Below are positions 20,901 through 31,200 of a stretch of DNA of 64,000 bases, in pieces; position 1 is the first letter of the stretch; each line of letters begins with the position of its first letter. A model generated the notes under the pieces. The model was not told the origin of the DNA and searched no databases. It saw only the letters and a program-made list of their open reading frames with translations. The position numbers and the translations under genes are program-made. The DNA lies in the NCBI GenBank assembly GCA_037349105.1, contig JAYJMM010000119.1:6273001-6337000 (forward strand), read 5' to 3'. This DNA is from Limnomonas spitsbergensis. Its lineage: Eukaryota > Chlorophyta > Chlorophyceae > Chlamydomonadales.

Positions 20901-23900
20901 GCTGCAGGAATGTGCCGCGTGTTAGAGAATATCGGTGCGAGCTGCACCGCCACTAGGACATCTTGCACAGGTGGCAGTGCAGCTCGTACCAATATTCTAA
21001 CTGCACCGAATTCACCGAATTATCATGTGGCATGCTTGCACCCTTTGGCTAGGGTGATGTCAACCTCCTCATCACGACAGTGGCGGCAAAAGAGGGCAAG
21101 GACGTGCCCGCTGCAAACTGCATCATCCTCTTCGACTCCGAGCTTAATTCAGTATCGTTCGGATAGCACAGGACCGATGTGTGTGTTTTTTTAGTCATGG
21201 GGGGGTGCTAAGTGTGCCCGCTGCTTGCCTTGCGCGCAGCATTCGGTAAGGGTGAGGTCAACCTCCTCATCACGACAGTGGTGGCTGAAGAGGGCATGGA
21301 CGTGCCTGCTGCCAATTGCATCATCCGTTTCGACCCCATGCTCAATTCAGTATCGTTCGTGCAGGTGCGTGTTGGATAAGCTTGCACGCAGGCATGGTGC
21401 TTTGTTGTCATATGCATAAATGCAAGTTGAATAAGCGTGCATGCATGCATGCATGCATGGTCTTTTGTCGCCATCTGCATGGAGATGGAAGGCACCAGTG
21501 GAACTGCTTCAATTTACGTCTTGTTCACGCCCACTAGGACCTGGGTGGGCATTTAATAATAGGAAGCAATGCACGTCAATCAAACAAATAAAAATAACGG
21601 GTCACCCAGTAGTCGGAATCATGCAGTTGCCTTCGCTATTATGCTGGTCACACAGTTCAAGCCTGCCTGCCAGCTTCCTCAAAGTCACACAAACCCCACT
21701 GGTGCAAATTCCTTTTGGTCAAGGGCCTTTGCGCCAAATGTAAGTTGAAACAGTCTCCCTCCAGGTCAAAATAAATGTCAGTTGCAACAGTCATCCTCCA
21801 GGCCAAATTTAAATGTCAGTTGGGACAGTCTCCTTCCAGGTCAGGTTCAATTAAAGTAAGAACAGTCTCCTTCATTCCAGGTCAAACTCAAATGTCAGCT
21901 GGAAGAATCTCCTTCCAGGTCAAGTTTCAATTAAAGTAAGAATAGTCTCCTTCCAGGTCAAATTGTAATGTCAGTTGGAACAGTCTCGTTCCATGCTAAA
22001 TTTTCATGTCAGTTGGAACAGTCTCCTTCCAGGTCCATTAAAATGTGAGTAGGAACACTCTCCTTCCTTCCAGATCAAACGTTGACACCTCCTCTGCCAA
22101 GCTCTGCTGACACCTGCCGGCCTCCTTAGGGTTGCAGCCATGTATCATTAGCCTTGATGACAATGCATACGGTCATGCATACGGGCATGCATGACAATGC
22201 AAGTGGTCTGCAGCCCTGCCCTCCCTGCCCGAGTGGAGTTCAACACTGCCCTCCCTGCCTCCCCCATCCACAGGGTCGCGGCCGCGCATGAAAAGCTGCC
22301 TTTTCTGCTCGAATGGTGTTCAATACTGCCCTACCCCCCTCCCCCTTTTGCAGGGTCACGGAAGTGCTCGACAAGCTGCCCTCCCTGCTCGAATGGTGTT
22401 CAACACTGCCCTCCCTGCCCGAGTGGTGTTCAACACCGCCAACCTTGCCTCTCCCATCCACAGGGTTGAGGCCGCGCACCACAAGCTGCCCTCCCTGCAC
22501 GAATGGTGCTCAACCCTGCTCCCCCTGCCCGAGTGGGGTTCAACCCTGCTCTCCCTGCCTCCCCCATCCACAGGGTCGCGGCCGCGCTCGACAAGCTGAC
22601 AGCAGCTTTGTGGTCTTGAGCGAAAGAGAAGATCGTCCAGCAGCTATGCTGGAACAGGTAACGGTACCGGTTCATATCTTTCCTTTCTCCTCTAGCCTTT
22701 AGTTTACATTCCTCCCGGCCACACAGTCGGGAGCCCATGCGGCTGAGCCTTTTCAGCATGGCCTAGATGTGTTATGTCATTGACGCGATAAATCGGTAAT
22801 ATCATAATATATGCCGGTATAATAGATTATAATACCGATTTGTGACCAATGAAAAAACAATTTGATGTTACTGGTTCGCCCCTTGTTGCATTAATGGAAC
22901 CTCCCGTTGGATTATTTATTCATTTATTTATTTATTTTGCGCGTCTGACCAGCTACTCAGCAACTACCATATTGCCACAATCAGCCCAACTCTACCGAGC
23001 TTGCTAGGATCAGTGATTATTTTTTCGGCTAGGATTCCACCCTCGGCGGGCCCCCCCGCAGCCGCCAAAGGCCCAATTGAGACCAAGCCAGAACCGGCCT
23101 ACGACTGGTGCCGAAGGCAGTTTGGCTTGACACAATTGAGGCCTCTGGCCAGAGGTCAGAGTGTAGCTGACATGTAGCTGACATGTAGCCGGGTCACGTA
23201 AAAAAAACTGACTAGGATCCAAATACCTCCGTGGTCCAATCTACTCCCTCCCCTGATCAGCCTGATAGCGCATGCTCTGGAGCAGCTGCAAGCTGTATGC
23301 ACCTAATGGCGTCCCGCCAACCTGAGACTAACTGCCATACGAGAACATATTGGCATCCCACCAACCTGAGACTAACTGCTATACAAAACATCTCGGCATC
23401 CCGCCAACCTGAGACTAACTGCCCTACAAAACATCTTGGCATCCCGTCAACCTGAGACTAACTGCCATACGAGAACAACTTGGCATCTCACCAACCTGAG
23501 ACTAACTGCCATACGAAAACATCTTGGCACCTTGCCAACCTGAGACTAACTGCCCTACAAAACATCTTGGCACCCCGCCAACCTGAGACAAACTGCCATA
23601 CAAAAACATGTCCTTGATTCATTGGTTTTGCCAGGTGGAGCAGCAGCAGAAGGAGATAGCGCGCACTTTCAAGCCTGAAGACCAGGACGCGGTTTTGGAG
23701 ACGCAGCGCGCGGCGCAGAGACAGAGAGAAAGGGGCGCCCTCCCTCTCCTGAAGAGGTGAGAACAATGACGCTCTCGGCACGCAAATCCAAGCACTTGGG
23801 TGGATGGGGACCATTCGTATTTTGGGGTGGCTCTGTCAGACTAGGGACATCCGGCAGGGTTGGCCTAAACTTAAATCCGTAACCCGAAACCGTTACCCTA

Positions 23901-26900
23901 AACCGTAACCGTAACCCTCCGGCAGGCATCTGAGCAGCCACCCTTGGTTCAATGGCTAAAGAAATCCTGACCCACCAATAGGCTCTAGGCCGGAAGCCTT
24001 GCAAGGAGCGGAGTCTCCTGCACCTGTCCTCCCAGTTGTAGGAATCATGGTGCTGAATTGCTGCTGATGTGCATGTGTGCTACGGGGATCCCTTTCGATA
24101 AGACGCCCTATGACGATCAATGGAACACAATCCTTTGCACACAAATGTTTGGACCAGGAAACCATATCGAACTTCCGATCATTTGTGACTCGAAATTTGG
24201 AGATTTCACCTAATTAGTGGGATGGTTGGGCGCCCACACGGCCGAGCCTTTTTTAGCAGGGCCCAGAGGTGTTATGTCATTGACCTGTACATGGGATGCC
24301 TAGCTCACCGCTCTTAATTCAGCCCCTATCCTACCCTGCATCCCAATGCTGATAGTCATCATCGTCAACCTGCTATGGCATTTAGTGGCGTGTCATGTTC
24401 CTGCTGGCCCCCTTTTTGTTAGAAATGGACGGCTGGTTGACGACGCCTTCGCCTGCCTGAACGAATATCGCACCAAGACCAAGGTAAGCCCTCCTAGCTG
24501 GACAGTAGGAGTGCAAAAGACGGGCACAGTTGTGAAAGAAAGGTTAAGGGCTGAAGGGAGGGAGAGAAGCCTGGTTGGGGGCCGCGTCCGCGCCCTTACC
24601 TTGAGTTGTTAAGATGTTGCAGAACAGGTTGCCAGGGGCATATGACGTGGTATCGGCTGTCGCACATATTGTAGTACGGATTGCACTGATCTTTGCAAAG
24701 TTGCGTATGGCTCCCTCTGCACGGCTCCCTCTGCATGGCTCCCTCTGCATGGCTCCCTCTGCATGGCTACCTCTGCATTGCTCCCTCTGCATGGCTCCCT
24801 CTGCATGGCTCCCTCTGCATGGCTCCCTCTGCAGGGCTCCCTCTGCATGGCTCCCTCTGCATGGCTCCCTCTGCATGGCTCCCTCTGCATGGCTCCCTTT
24901 GCACGGCTCCCTCTGCACGGCTCCCTCTGCATGGCTCCCTCTGCATGGCTCCCTCTGCATGGCTCCCTCTGCATGGCTCCCTCTGCATGGCTCCCTCTGC
25001 ATGGCTCCCTCTGCATGGCTCCCTCTGCATGGCTCCCTCTGCATGGCTCCCTCTGCATGGCTCCCTCTGCATGGCTCCCTCTGCATGGCTCCCTCTGCAT
25101 GGCTCCCTCTGCATGGCTCCCTCTGCATGGCTCCCTCTGCATGGCTCCCTCTGCATGGCTCCCTCTGCATGGCTCCCTCTGCACGGCCCCCTATGCACGG
25201 CCCCCTCTGCACGGCTCCCTCTGCACGGCTCCCTCTGCACGGCTCCCTCTGCACGGCTCCCTCTGCATGGCTCCCTCTGCATGGCTTCCTCTGCATGGCT
25301 CCCTCTGCATGGATCCCTCTGCATGGATCCCTCTGCATGGCTCCCTCTGCATGGCTCCCTCTGCATGGCTCCCTCTGCATGGCTCCCTCTGCACGGCTCC
25401 CTCTGCACGGCTCCCTCTGCACGGCTCCCTCTGCACGGCTCCCTCTGCATGGCTCCCTCTGCATGGCTCCCTCTGCACGGCTCCCTCTGCACGGCGCCCT
25501 CTGCACGGCTCCCTCTGCACGGCGCCCTCTGCACGGCGCCCTCTGCACGGCGCCCTCTGCATGGCGCCCTCTGCACGGCTCCCTCTGCACGGCTCCCTCT
25601 GCACGGCGCCCTCTGCACGGCGCCCTCTGCACGGCTCCCTCTGCACGGCGCCCTCTGCACGGCTCCCTCTGCACGGCTGCCTCTGCATGGCTCCCTCTGC
25701 ACGGCTCCCTCTGCACGGCGCCCTCTGCATGGCTCCCTCTGCACGGCTCCCTCTGCACGGCTCCCTCTGCACGGCTCCCTCTGCATGGCTCCCTCTGCAT
25801 GGCTCCCTCTGCATGGCTCCCTCTGCACGGCTCCCTCTGCACGGCTCCCTCTGCACGGCGCCCTCTGCACGGCGCCCTCTGCACGGCGCCCTCTGCACGG
25901 CGCCCTCTGCACGGCGCCCTCTGCACGGCGCCCTCTGCATGGCGCCCTCTGCACGGCTCCCTCTGCACGGCTCCCTCTGCACGGCTCCCTCTGCACGGCG
26001 CCCTCTGCACGGCGCCATCTGCACGGCTCCCTCTGCACGGCGCCCTCTGCACGGCTCCCTCTGCACGGCTGCCTCTGCATGGCTTCCTCTGCACGGCTCC
26101 CTCTGCATGGCTCCCTCTGCATGGCTCCCTCTGCACGGCTCCCTCTGCACGGCTCCCTCTGCACGGCTCCCTCTGCATGGCTCCCTCTGCATGGCTCCCT
26201 CTGCATGGCTCCCTCTGCACGGCTCCCTCTGCACGGCGCCCTCTGCACGGCGCCCTCTGCACGGCGCCCTCTGCACGGCGACCTCTGCACGGCGCCCTCT
26301 GCACGGCGCCCTCTGCACGGCGCCCTCTGCATGGCGCCCTCTGCACGGCTCCCTCTGCACGGCTCCCTCTGCACGGCTCCCTCTGCACGGCTCCCTCTGC
26401 ACGGCTCCCTCTGCACGGCTCCCTCTGCACGGCTCCCTCTGCACGGCTCCCTCTGCACGGCTCCCTCTGCACGGCTCCCTCTGCATGGCTCCCTCTGCAC
26501 GGCTCCCTCTGCATGGCTCCCTCTGCATGGCTCCCTTTGCATGGCTCCCTCTGCATGGCTACCACTGCATGGCTTCCTCTGCATGGCTCCCTCTGCATGG
26601 CTCCCTCTGCTCGGCTCCCTCTGCACGGCTCCCTCTGCACGGCTCCCTCTGCATGGCTCCCTCTGCATGGCTCCCTCTGCATGGCTCCCTCTGCAGGGCT
26701 CCCTCTGCATGGCTCCCTCTGCATGGCTCCCTCTGCAGGGCTCCCTCAGCCCGTATTTTTTTTGCGCCACAGCAATGCCACAGCCATCTGCCTGCGGGTT
26801 TCTTGTGCCTTTTAGTGTTGAGAGGCGCGTACTAGGCACGTCTGGGCAATCAACAGACCTTGTGCATCATAGCTGCATTAATGGGGTGTGAAAGAACAGT

Positions 26901-27407
26901 AGGATGTGCATGTCCTGAAAATTTCAAAATTGGCCCGACATGAATTAGCAGCTCTAACGAAGCTCACGACGCACGGGGCAGGAGTAGGCTCCCCTGTTCA
27001 TTTTGACATGTTCATAGGACAGCAAATGCGTTGGCAGCTCTATCAAATCTCACACTAGTAGTAAATGACGTTACACCTTTGGGCACTGCTGAAATAAAGG
27101 TCGGCTACGTCGGCAAATGTTAGTAACCTCAGCTAGGTAACAGCTAATATTAGGCTAGCCTGTTCAATTCCCCTTTTTCATCGGTCGGAAAACGAAGCCT
27201 CGTGCATCATGTGTGCAGGCCAGCATCACCGAAAACTGGACCAAGGAAATGGATACCGGGGTTGCGTCCAGCATCTGGGTATGTCACCTCACCTACACAT
27301 CAGTGCTGCGATCCGCCAAGGCGACGACCAGAGCCCTTAGCAAGAAGTTGGCCAAGGCAGAGGCTGCCTCACAGATTCTGGGAGACCTGCGGCAGCAATT
27401 TGAATGA
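14955..27407 (+). CDS. Dicer-type DExH helicase with Dicer-dimerisation-like domain, no RNase III
   Basis: The predicted role is ATP-dependent dsRNA binding in RNA silencing. Exons: 14955-15230, 15481-15621, 16252-16333, 16975-17192, 17296-17480, 17907-18057, 18681-18762, 19492-19649, 20588-20738, 21240-21364, 22574-22657, 23635-23756, 24423-24483, 27219-27407. All phases fit, giving about 674 residues. A phase-neutral extra exon at 19102-19140 is possible. Motifs in order: LRGYQLRIV, LLPTGSGKT (Walker A), VFDEVHH (motif II, DEVH), VVGLTAS (III), FRGVLFVQ (IV), LLITTVVAEEGMDVPAANC (V), QGRGRARQADSSF (VI). The insert between the helicase halves (EWGVYAKRQAEAAAAAGNAT) is Dicer/RIG-I-like. The last exon, ending ALSKKLAKAEAASQILGDL, matches the dsRBD-like Dicer dimerisation fold and then stops. 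Exon 7 to 8 is the least certain join. Alternatives are a Dicer-related helicase of the DRH type or a truncated Dicer. Confidence 0.88.
15662..15865. repeat. Short tandem repeat TAGTAGCTGG/ATAGTAGCTG in helicase intron 2
   Basis: About 15 imperfect units of roughly 10-12 bp (GGTAGTAGCTGGATAGTAGC) follow the exon ending at 15621. They account for the minus-strand open frame there. Confidence 0.75.
17470..17835 (+). repeat. Duplication, about 175 bp x 2, spanning the exon-5 donor (helicase gene)
   Basis: The sequence from the true donor (AAAAG/GTACGTGGCCAGCTCGTGA, TTCAGAATT...) recurs from about 17670 (GAAGGTATGTGTGGCAAGTTCGTGA, GTCAGAATT). Both copies end with a CAGGC-type acceptor-like block followed by GGGC(T/C)(T/C)TGAA(G/A)GC and CCAAGC/GGCCATGC. 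The second copy is more decayed. Confidence 0.65.
18810..19010 (+). repeat. Duplication, about 130 bp apart, in a helicase intron
   Basis: GGTCAGAAGCAGCCAAGT-TGGAGC-TCAGAAA-GGCTTGCGACTACC occurs at about 18813 and 18948, both followed by TTGCCTGTT. It is wholly intronic. Confidence 0.8.
19315..19455. repeat. Telomere-like (CCCTAAA-type) degenerate array before helicase exon 8
   Basis: Tandem AACCCTAACCCTAGCCC, AAACCCTAAACC and AACCCCTAACCCC variants run for about 120 bp. They end some 40 bp before the exon-8 acceptor. Similar runs lie at 18600-18660 before exon 7. Confidence 0.8.
19710..19945. repeat. 30-bp minisatellite, about 7 copies, in a helicase intron
   Basis: The unit GTGTGTACTGGCTGCCACTT plus GGCTGGCTTT repeats in register. 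As 30 is divisible by 3, it is open on both strands. Confidence 0.9.
20008..20555. repeat. 31-bp minisatellite, about 17 copies, in a helicase intron
   Basis: The unit CACCACTAGCCCGCCACAAC followed by TGTGCTCAGGC repeats from about 20008 to 20550. It stops just before the acceptor of the exon at 20588. Confidence 0.9.
21040..21364 (+). pseudogene. Decayed tandem copy of helicase motif-V exon, upstream of the intact exon
   Basis: Bases 21051-21165 repeat the intact exon 21240-21364 (GGTGATGTCAACCTCCTCAT, CACGACAGTGGCGGC, ACTGCATCATCC, GCTTAATTCAGTATCGTTCG). A TAG sits where the intact exon reads GGTAAG, and GAAGAGGGCATG has become AAAGAGGGCAAG. The intact exon encodes LLITTVVAEEGMDVPAA. The duplicate is a dead exon, not an alternative motif V. 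Confidence 0.85.
21720..22085. repeat. Minisatellite, about 8 copies of a 38-60-bp unit, in a helicase intron
   Basis: The core CAGTCTCCTTCCAGGTCAAA followed by AATGTCAGTTGGAA is repeated with length variation. It contains many TTCCAG/GTCA blocks that resemble acceptors. Confidence 0.8.
22215..22600 (+). repeat. Array of copies of the motif-VI exon acceptor and start (helicase gene)
   Basis: CTCCCCCATCCACAG/GGTCGCGGCCGCGC is the true exon start at 22574. Earlier copies at about 22275 (CACAGGGTCGCGGCCGCGCA), 22354 (TGCAGGGTCACGGAAGTGCT) and 22462 (CACAGGGTTGAGGCCGCGCA) are each followed by AAGCTGCC instead of the rest of the exon. Between them lie GCCCTCCCTGCCCGAGTGG units. Confidence 0.88.
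22725..22785. mobile_element. Interspersed element family C (forward copy)
   Basis: GAGCCCATGCGGCTGAGCCT, TTTCAGCATGGCCTAG and GTTATGTCATTGAC match the family C core. It lies in a helicase intron. Confidence 0.5.
23018..23215. mobile_element. Interspersed element family A (copy 2)
   Basis: GCAGCCGCCAAAGGCCCAAT, GAACCGGCCTACGACTGGTG and the terminal TGTAGCTGACATGTAG-CCGGGTCACG match the family. It lies in the helicase intron before exon 12. Confidence 0.65.
23300..23615. repeat. About 42-50-bp minisatellite, 7 copies, in a helicase intron
   Basis: The core CCAACCTGAGACTAACTGCC plus ATACGAAAACATCTTGGCA repeats up to about 20 bp before the exon acceptor at 23634. Confidence 0.85.
24225..24295. 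mobile_element. Interspersed element family C (forward copy)
   Basis: GGGCGCCCACACGGCCGAGC, TTTTTTAGCAGGGCCCAGAG and GTGTTATGTCATTGAC form one of the best-preserved family C copies. Confidence 0.65.
24708..26750. repeat. 16-bp minisatellite, about 127 copies, in the last helicase intron
   Basis: The unit GGCTCCCTCTGCATGG and its variants (CACGG for CATGG, GCGCC for GCTCC) repeats almost without length change for about 2.04 kb. Variants cluster into blocks, which implies higher-order duplication. The period is not a multiple of 3, so three units (48 bp) make a 16-residue frame cycle with no stops. This produces artefactual open frames of about 690-730 codons in several frames on both strands. 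Confidence 0.97.
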
Positions 27408-28263
27408 TGAAATATATAATAACATGGAAACATGTACTGCCATGCCTGAGAGGGACACAACCATGTCAGTTGTTGTGGCTTTGGCAGGACAGACAGCAAA
27501 TGACTAAATTAGAGTTTTGTGTGAAGTGACGGGCTGGTGAAGCAGTCCTACTAGCAGATGCCGCTGAAGAGTGGGCAGTGTACGGTATGTGAGTATGGAT
27601 GTATGTACCTGAATGCGGAGAGGCTTGGAAAGCACTGAATCAAGGTCGATGTTGCCTCCCAGGCGCGGTAGCTCCAGGGGGCGGGGGGCAACTGGTCAGT
27701 GGTTCTGGCTTTCTGGGCGGATTGTTTTGGTTCTGGTTGCCCATCCCCTTGGTAGCGCAGTGTGGAAAATAAACTTGTGCAAGTCAATGATAATACTCTG
27801 GGCCATACTGTTCTGAAGAAATGAACATGTGCAAGTACGGTACCAAGCTTTTGATTGGACATTTAGTCCAAGCTTCTGATTGGACTTTTAGCCACGGCAA
27901 AAACTGCCAGCCAGCCTTTTACGATAGGGTTGTGTGCACTGATTTATCATTTCAGTTACAGATACCACTCAATGGCGCCTCATTTTTTGGAGTTCCCTGC
28001 TCAACCAATTTGGGACAGGTCATTTATAGTGGAGAGGCTGCCCCTTTCGGTACCACCCTACTCCTGAGGACCTGCTGTGTTCATAGATTCCTATTTCTAG
28101 CAGGGCCCCCCCCTGGACATGAGACAGCACCAAAAGCAATAGAGGGGGGGAGGCCCATGGCTTCGAAACCCATTGATGACGTCACCGTCGAATCTCGGCG
28201 GATCGTCCCCAACAAGTTCCGTAAGATCGTCATCACAGGCCAGGCAAACAAAAGCCAGGCAAT
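27408..28263. other. Intergenic region between helicase and LRR genes
   Basis: No exon was recognised. A near-duplicate pair GTGCAAGT-ATGATAA / GTGCAAGTACGGT lies around 27777-27840, and CTTTTGATTGGACATTTAG / CTTCTGATTGGACTTTTAG around 27847-27890. The promoter of the LRR gene should be here. Confidence 0.45.
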
Positions 28264-31200
28264 ATGGCTATTTCCAATAGATTAAGTGGTGCGACCAGGG
28301 CAGGCCTGATCCCCAGCAAGATTTTCACACGTACATTTCGCACGCACCTTGATTTATGCCGCGTGTCTTGCCGAGCAGCTGCAGATGTGGTCAATTCAAA
28401 TGATGCATCAAGCAAAATCTCCCCGGCCAAGGAAGCCGTGCCTGAGACATCGTCCTTTGCGACACCATCGACGAGCAGCAGCACCGCACGTCGACTGAAG
28501 AGGCGCGCCTTGATACAAGAGGCTCAACAGCAGAAGCAGCAGCAGCAAGCAGGTGTGTGAGCGTAAGCGAGGGCTGGGCCGGCCCATGCCCGCTGCCTCC
28601 ATGCAAGAGACCTGCGCCCGCAGCACCAGCAACAGATATGCCGGGATGCTTAGGCACTCAGAGGTACCCAGAGATAAAGCATGCTTAGTGTGTGGGTGGG
28701 AGACTAAGGTGAGTGTGACTGTGTGTAACTCCATGCAACCTGGTAGGAGCTCGCCTTCCCTGGGTCCTGCCCAGGATGTACCGGTGCCGATCATAGTCCC
28801 CAGATGATATGGATGACGTTGTCAGTTTGAGGCGCCAGAGGCAGCATCCAGTTGCGTCAGCCGGAGAGATGTTCTATGGCTTCCCCTTTCCGCCAGAGGC
28901 GCTGCTTGGTTTCTTTGTTTCTGGCCACAGGTGGTAAAGTGCTTGTTTGCATAGATGCATCCCCTGATTTGACGTTCAGTCATCAGGTATAAATAAAAGA
29001 AACTACGCCCCGCAGGGGTGTGAAGGTTAAGGTAACAGTGCAGCATGGGCCGAGGCCGCGTCCGCAACGTTACCGTACTTACATCATAAATGTTATGCTC
29101 TCATGCTGCCGGGGTGTCTGATGACCTTTAGGGTACCTTTGAGTCATTGATGGGTAAATTCTGTCTTCCCCCTTTATTTTTTTCCTCTACATGAATCCCT
29201 TTGATCCATTCCCTTGATGATATGACCCAGTTCCCCTTTTTACTTCTCCCACTCGCACTTGCCCCCTACCACTGAACCCGATGACATGATTCTTTATCTA
29301 TTTGCATGGCCTGCAGAAGCATCCAGCGGCTCCTCGCTCCTCGTCCCTATTGGAGCAGCATGTGCCGCCGTAGCGCTGCTGGGGTTCATGTACCGGCAAT
29401 TCTTTGCGGGGAAGGCCGCATCTGTGTTTGAGGGCACGAGTCAGGCCGTCTCCCAGGTGCGAACAGAGAAACTGTTCCCTTTGGGCGACCACCCGTGCTG
29501 CGCCGATGACGGTCCTTACGTTGGCTGAACTATGTAGTTCAGTTTCAGTCACCGTAATCTCACGGCAAATCCAGCTACTTTTTCCAGTAAGAGAGCGTAA
29601 TTACTTGTATGGTTTCTGAATTACGGCGCAATTGCACAGCACTTGCTGAGGTGTGGGTCGAGCAGTGTGTTTCTTTTTTCAGCTGCGAGGCCACCATCAG
29701 CGGGCCGCCCCGCGGCCTTCAGAGACCCAATTGGGACTTAACCTGTACCTCCTACGGCCGGCGGCCCCAGCAGCATAACTGGCCACACCAGGGGCTTCTG
29801 GCGGGAAGCCGGTTTGTAGCTGATATGTAGCCGAGTCACATTCGCTGTAATATCTCCCCGTAGGGCATGCAACAGAAGAAGCTACAAAAGGACGCGGAAG
29901 GCCGGCTGAATGACTTCAGCGACCGGCTCCGTAACCTCCCTTCGGTGGATCTGTCTGCCCAAAACCTGGGCAATGAGGGCACAGCTTATGTTATCGAGGC
30001 GCTGGCGTTCAACCCGGGATGTGCGTCCGTGGACCTCTCCAAGAACGGGATTGGGAAGGTGAGTGGTCTGGCGAGCAGGTGGCAGGTGGCAGGTGGGGGG
30101 CAGGGCGGAGGAGTGTTGAATGAGGAGCTGGGGCTGAGGAGCTCTGGGACTGAGTAGCTGGGAATAGAGAGGTGAGAATAGATGAGCGGGGACGGAGGAG
30201 CGGGAATGGAGGGATGAGAATTAAGGGGTGGGGGCAGAGGGGGAGGGAATGAGGAGCGGCGACTGAGCAAACGGAACAGAGAGGTTCCGCATGGGGAGTG
30301 AAGAGAGCAACGCAGCGCACAGTGCGGGGAACGAGGAGTGGGGAACGAGGCGCGGTGAGGGGACGGAGGAGTGTTGAGTAAGGAGGGGAGAGGGAGCAGC
30401 AGGGTCAAGGAGCAGGGTATGAGCAGCGGGGTGGAAACTGACTGTGGCTGGCCACACCCCTACCTCCACTAAGGCAGACAGATGGGGTCAGCTGTCTTAA
30501 AATTGATGTTCCTAGTGTGGACCACCCAAAGCACTGCTCCCAAAGGCTCTCCTGCTTCAATTCTGCTCCTCTATTTCCCGCAGGGTGGCATCGATGGGTT
30601 CAGCCCTCTGCATGTTGATGTCCCTAGTGTGGACCACCCAAAAGCACTGCTCCTAAGGGCTTTCCTGTTTCAAACCTGCTCTGCTCTTTCCTGCAGGGGG
30701 GCATCGATGGGGTCAGCCGTCTTTATATTGTTGTCCCTAGTGTAGACCAACCCAAAGCACTGCTATCAAGAGCTTTCCTGTTTCAAACCTGCTCTGCTCT
30801 TTCCTGCAGGGGGGCATTGATGGGGTCAGCCGTCTTTATATTGTTGTCCCTAGTGTAGACCAACCCAAAGCACTGCTATCAAGAGCTTTCCTGTTTTAAA
30901 CCTGCTCTGCTCTTTCCTGCAGGGGGGCATCGATGGGGTCAGCCGTCTTTATATTGTTGTCCCTAGTGTAGACCAACCCAAAGCACTGCTATCAAGAGCT
31001 TTCCTGTTTCAAACCTGCTCTGCTCGTTCCTGCAGGGGGGCATCGATGGGGTCAGCCGTCTTTATATTGTTGTCCCTAGTGTAGACCAACCCAAAGCACT
31101 GCTCCCAAGAGCTTTCCTGTTTCAAACCTGCTCTGCTCTTTCCTGCAGGGGGGCATCGATGGGGTCAGCAGTCTTTATATTGTTGTCCCTAGTGTGGACC

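Noticed and set aside
24544..26891. Open frames of about 690-733 codons on both strands
   Set aside because: They are the 16-bp minisatellite read in several frames. The period and strand symmetry explain the lack of stops, and the peptide is a 16-residue cycle.
27408..30000. RNase III or PAZ exons continuing the Dicer-like gene
   Set aside because: No RNase III signature (such as ERLEFLGDA) was found in any frame on the plus strand, and the LRR gene starts at 28264.
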